A DNA stretch of 9,222 nucleotides from Chloroflexota bacterium (lineage in GTDB: Bacteria; Chloroflexota; Anaerolineae; Aggregatilineales; Aggregatilineaceae), in the NCBI GenBank assembly GCA_016234525.1, contig JACRBK010000043.1, forward strand, positions 1 through 9,222. The letters run 5' to 3'. The notes under the pieces are model-generated. The model made no database searches. It saw only the letters and a program-made list of their open reading frames with translations, and was not told the origin of the DNA. Shown here piece by piece: positions 8,158 to 9,222 of the stretch. Made by a program: the position numbers and the translations under genes. How positions within the stretch are numbered: position 1 is the first letter of the stretch; every line of letters starts with the position of its first letter.

Positions 8158-9222
8158 ATGAGCGCAATTACGATTGAAAACGATCTGGTCCATTACGAAG
8201 TGCTGGGGCGTGGCCGCCCCGTGATCTTGCTGCACGGCTGGTTAGGGTCGTGGCGCTACTGGATTCCGGCCATGCAGCAGTTGAGCATGAAGTACCGCAC
8301 CTACGCTGTAGACTTTTGGGGATTTGGCGATTCGGGGCGTGATACGCGGCGCTATGATTTTGCGTCTCAGGTGCTGCTGCTGGATCAGTTTATGGAAAAA
8401 ATGGGCATCGCCAAAGCCGCGCTGATTGGGCATGATCTGGGCGCGGCAGTGGCTGCACATTATGCCGCCAAACACCCGGATCGTGTACCGCGTCTGATGG
8501 TGGTTTGCCCGCCGCTGTTCTGGATGGCTCCGAAGGCGACGGCGCTCACGACCAATCCGCCGCCTAAACCGCTGCCTGCGCCTGCCCCGGTGGCAATCAC
8601 ACCGCCACCCGCTGCCGCTCCGACAGAGGCTCCACCCGCCGCCGCTTCAGCCGCTCCGGCTGGATCTGCTCCGGCTGCCTCAGATGCGACGGCTCCGGCG
8701 GCGACTCCGGGCAATTCACCTGCTCCTGCCACACCAGTTACATCTGCTCCGGTAACTGCTCCGGTGACGACCACTCCTGCCGCGCCTGCTCCGGCGGCAC
8801 CTCCGGCGCCGGGGATGCCCGTCAATCCGGACGCGGATACGCTGCCCTGGCGCACCGAAGAGATGCGCGCCAAGATTCGCGCGGCGGCTGAAAAATTGGG
8901 GGCGGAACTGTCGCAAGGGGGCGTGCCTAAGTCGCCTCGTGATGCGGCGACCCCACCCACGGATCAACCCTCCAAAGAGATCGGTTCGACGGGCACTGGC
9001 ACAACTCCGGCAGCGGCGACTCTGCCAGAGCAGTTGGGTCATCTGCCCGCTATGCCCAAACTCGATTACGTGGTTGAATCGCTGTCCGGTCAGGCTCAGC
9101 GTTCTAACCCACTGAAAGATCACCTGGGAATCCTGGACCGGATCGAACTGCTCAAACGCCATGTCGAAGCCGGACCGGATATGGACAAGCTGCGCGCCGA
9201 AGTCGAAAAAGCCGATACTGTC
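8158..9222 (+). CDS. Alpha/beta-fold hydrolase with Pro/Ala-rich insertion (3' partial)
   Basis: 355 codons are visible with no stop before the window end. The N-terminal ~120 residues are a standard alpha/beta-hydrolase half: the oxyanion-hole segment 'VILLHGWLGSWRYW' (His26-Gly27), 'YAVDFWGFGDSGR' (residues 49-61), and the nucleophile elbow 'LIGHDLGAAVAAHYA' with Asp93 at the nucleophile position, then the next strand 'RVPRLMVVCPPLFW'. An Asp nucleophile is known in haloalkane/haloacetate dehalogenases and epoxide hydrolases, but the HGxP motif of epoxide hydrolases is absent here (HGWL). From about residue 134 to 222, where a cap domain would start, the chain becomes Pro/Ala/Thr-rich low complexity, then probably helical (229-252 and 300-355) with a second short Gly/Pro/Thr-rich stretch (about 254-290). 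The catalytic acid and His lie beyond the window. The ATG at 8158 is chosen because GGGG (8147-8150) lies 7 nt upstream and the N-terminus begins the first strand. No signal peptide. Substrate unknown. Confidence 0.85.
   Translation, partial: MSAITIENDLVHYEVLGRGRPVILLHGWLGSWRYWIPAMQQLSMKYRTYAVDFWGFGDSGRDTRRYDFASQVLLLDQFMEKMGIAKAALIGHDLGAAVAAHYAAKHPDRVPRLMVVCPPLFWMAPKATALTTNPPPKPLPAPAPVAITPPPAAAPTEAPPAAASAAPAGSAPAASDATAPAATPGNSPAPATPVTSAPVTAPVTTTPAAPAPAAPPAPGMPVNPDADTLPWRTEEMRAKIRAAAEKLGAELSQGGVPKSPRDAATPPTDQPSKEIGSTGTGTTPAAATLPEQLGHLPAMPKLDYVVESLSGQAQRSNPLKDHLGILDRIELLKRHVEAGPDMDKLRAEVEKADTV
8557..8823 (+). repeat. Pro/Ala/Thr low-complexity coding repeat with GCTCCGG heptamers
   Basis: Residues 134-222 of the hydrolase are dominated by Pro, Ala and Thr, with only a few charged residues. 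At DNA level the heptamer GCTCCGG occurs six times (8653, 8668, 8692, 8746, 8758, 8788), always in the same codon phase and encoding Ala-Pro, with irregular spacing. This looks like an imperfect, decayed simple repeat that could have grown by slippage or recombination. At protein level it should be an extended, disordered linker. The reading frame is uninterrupted. Confidence 0.85.

Noticed and set aside
8460..8960. Minus-strand Gly/Ala-rich open frame resembling a collagen- or PE_PGRS-like protein
   Set aside because: It is the complement of the Pro/Ala-rich hydrolase linker; the plus frame continues in phase from a clear alpha/beta-hydrolase N-terminus.

Overview
The window holds three co-directional plus-strand genes, about 60% GC by eye, with almost no non-coding DNA: (1) the 3' 7.7 kb of a giant soluble-looking sensor histidine kinase, (2) a stand-alone receiver-domain response regulator 27 nt downstream, and (3) the 5' part of an alpha/beta-hydrolase gene that runs off the right edge. 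The organism is most likely a member of Chloroflexota (Anaerolineae-like). This rests on the multi-GAF kinase architecture, the GAF sub-types and the 'HGWLGSWRYW' style of hydrolase; it is inferred from memory of such families, not from a search.

Region 1-7680: one open frame already open at base 1. Its first GAF domain is cut by the window edge, so the true start lies upstream. I count twelve GAF domains (the first partial), one PAS domain between GAF7 and GAF8, a second PAS after GAF12, then HisKA and HATPase_c. The H, N, G1, F and G2 boxes all look intact. I see no transmembrane segment in the visible part. GAF5, GAF6, GAF7 and GAF9, with their linkers, are clearly diverged copies of one roughly 176-residue unit; GAF2 and GAF3 form a second related pair.

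Region 7708-8085: a CheY/Spo0F-like receiver with no output domain, almost certainly the kinase's partner in a phosphorelay. Region 8086-8157: 72 nt spacer with a weak possible hairpin and no convincing promoter.

Region 8158-9222: an alpha/beta hydrolase with an oxyanion HGW motif and an Asp-type nucleophile elbow (GHDLG). Where the cap domain should begin, the chain changes into about 90 residues of Pro/Ala/Thr-rich low-complexity sequence followed by a predicted helical stretch. The catalytic acid and histidine are not reached within the window.

The picture is of a cytoplasmic many-input sensor that signals through a diffusible receiver, with a possibly co-transcribed hydrolase of unknown substrate. 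I found no RNA gene, mobile element, CRISPR array or defence system. The least ordinary items are the size and internal duplication of the GAF array and the low-complexity insertion in the hydrolase.
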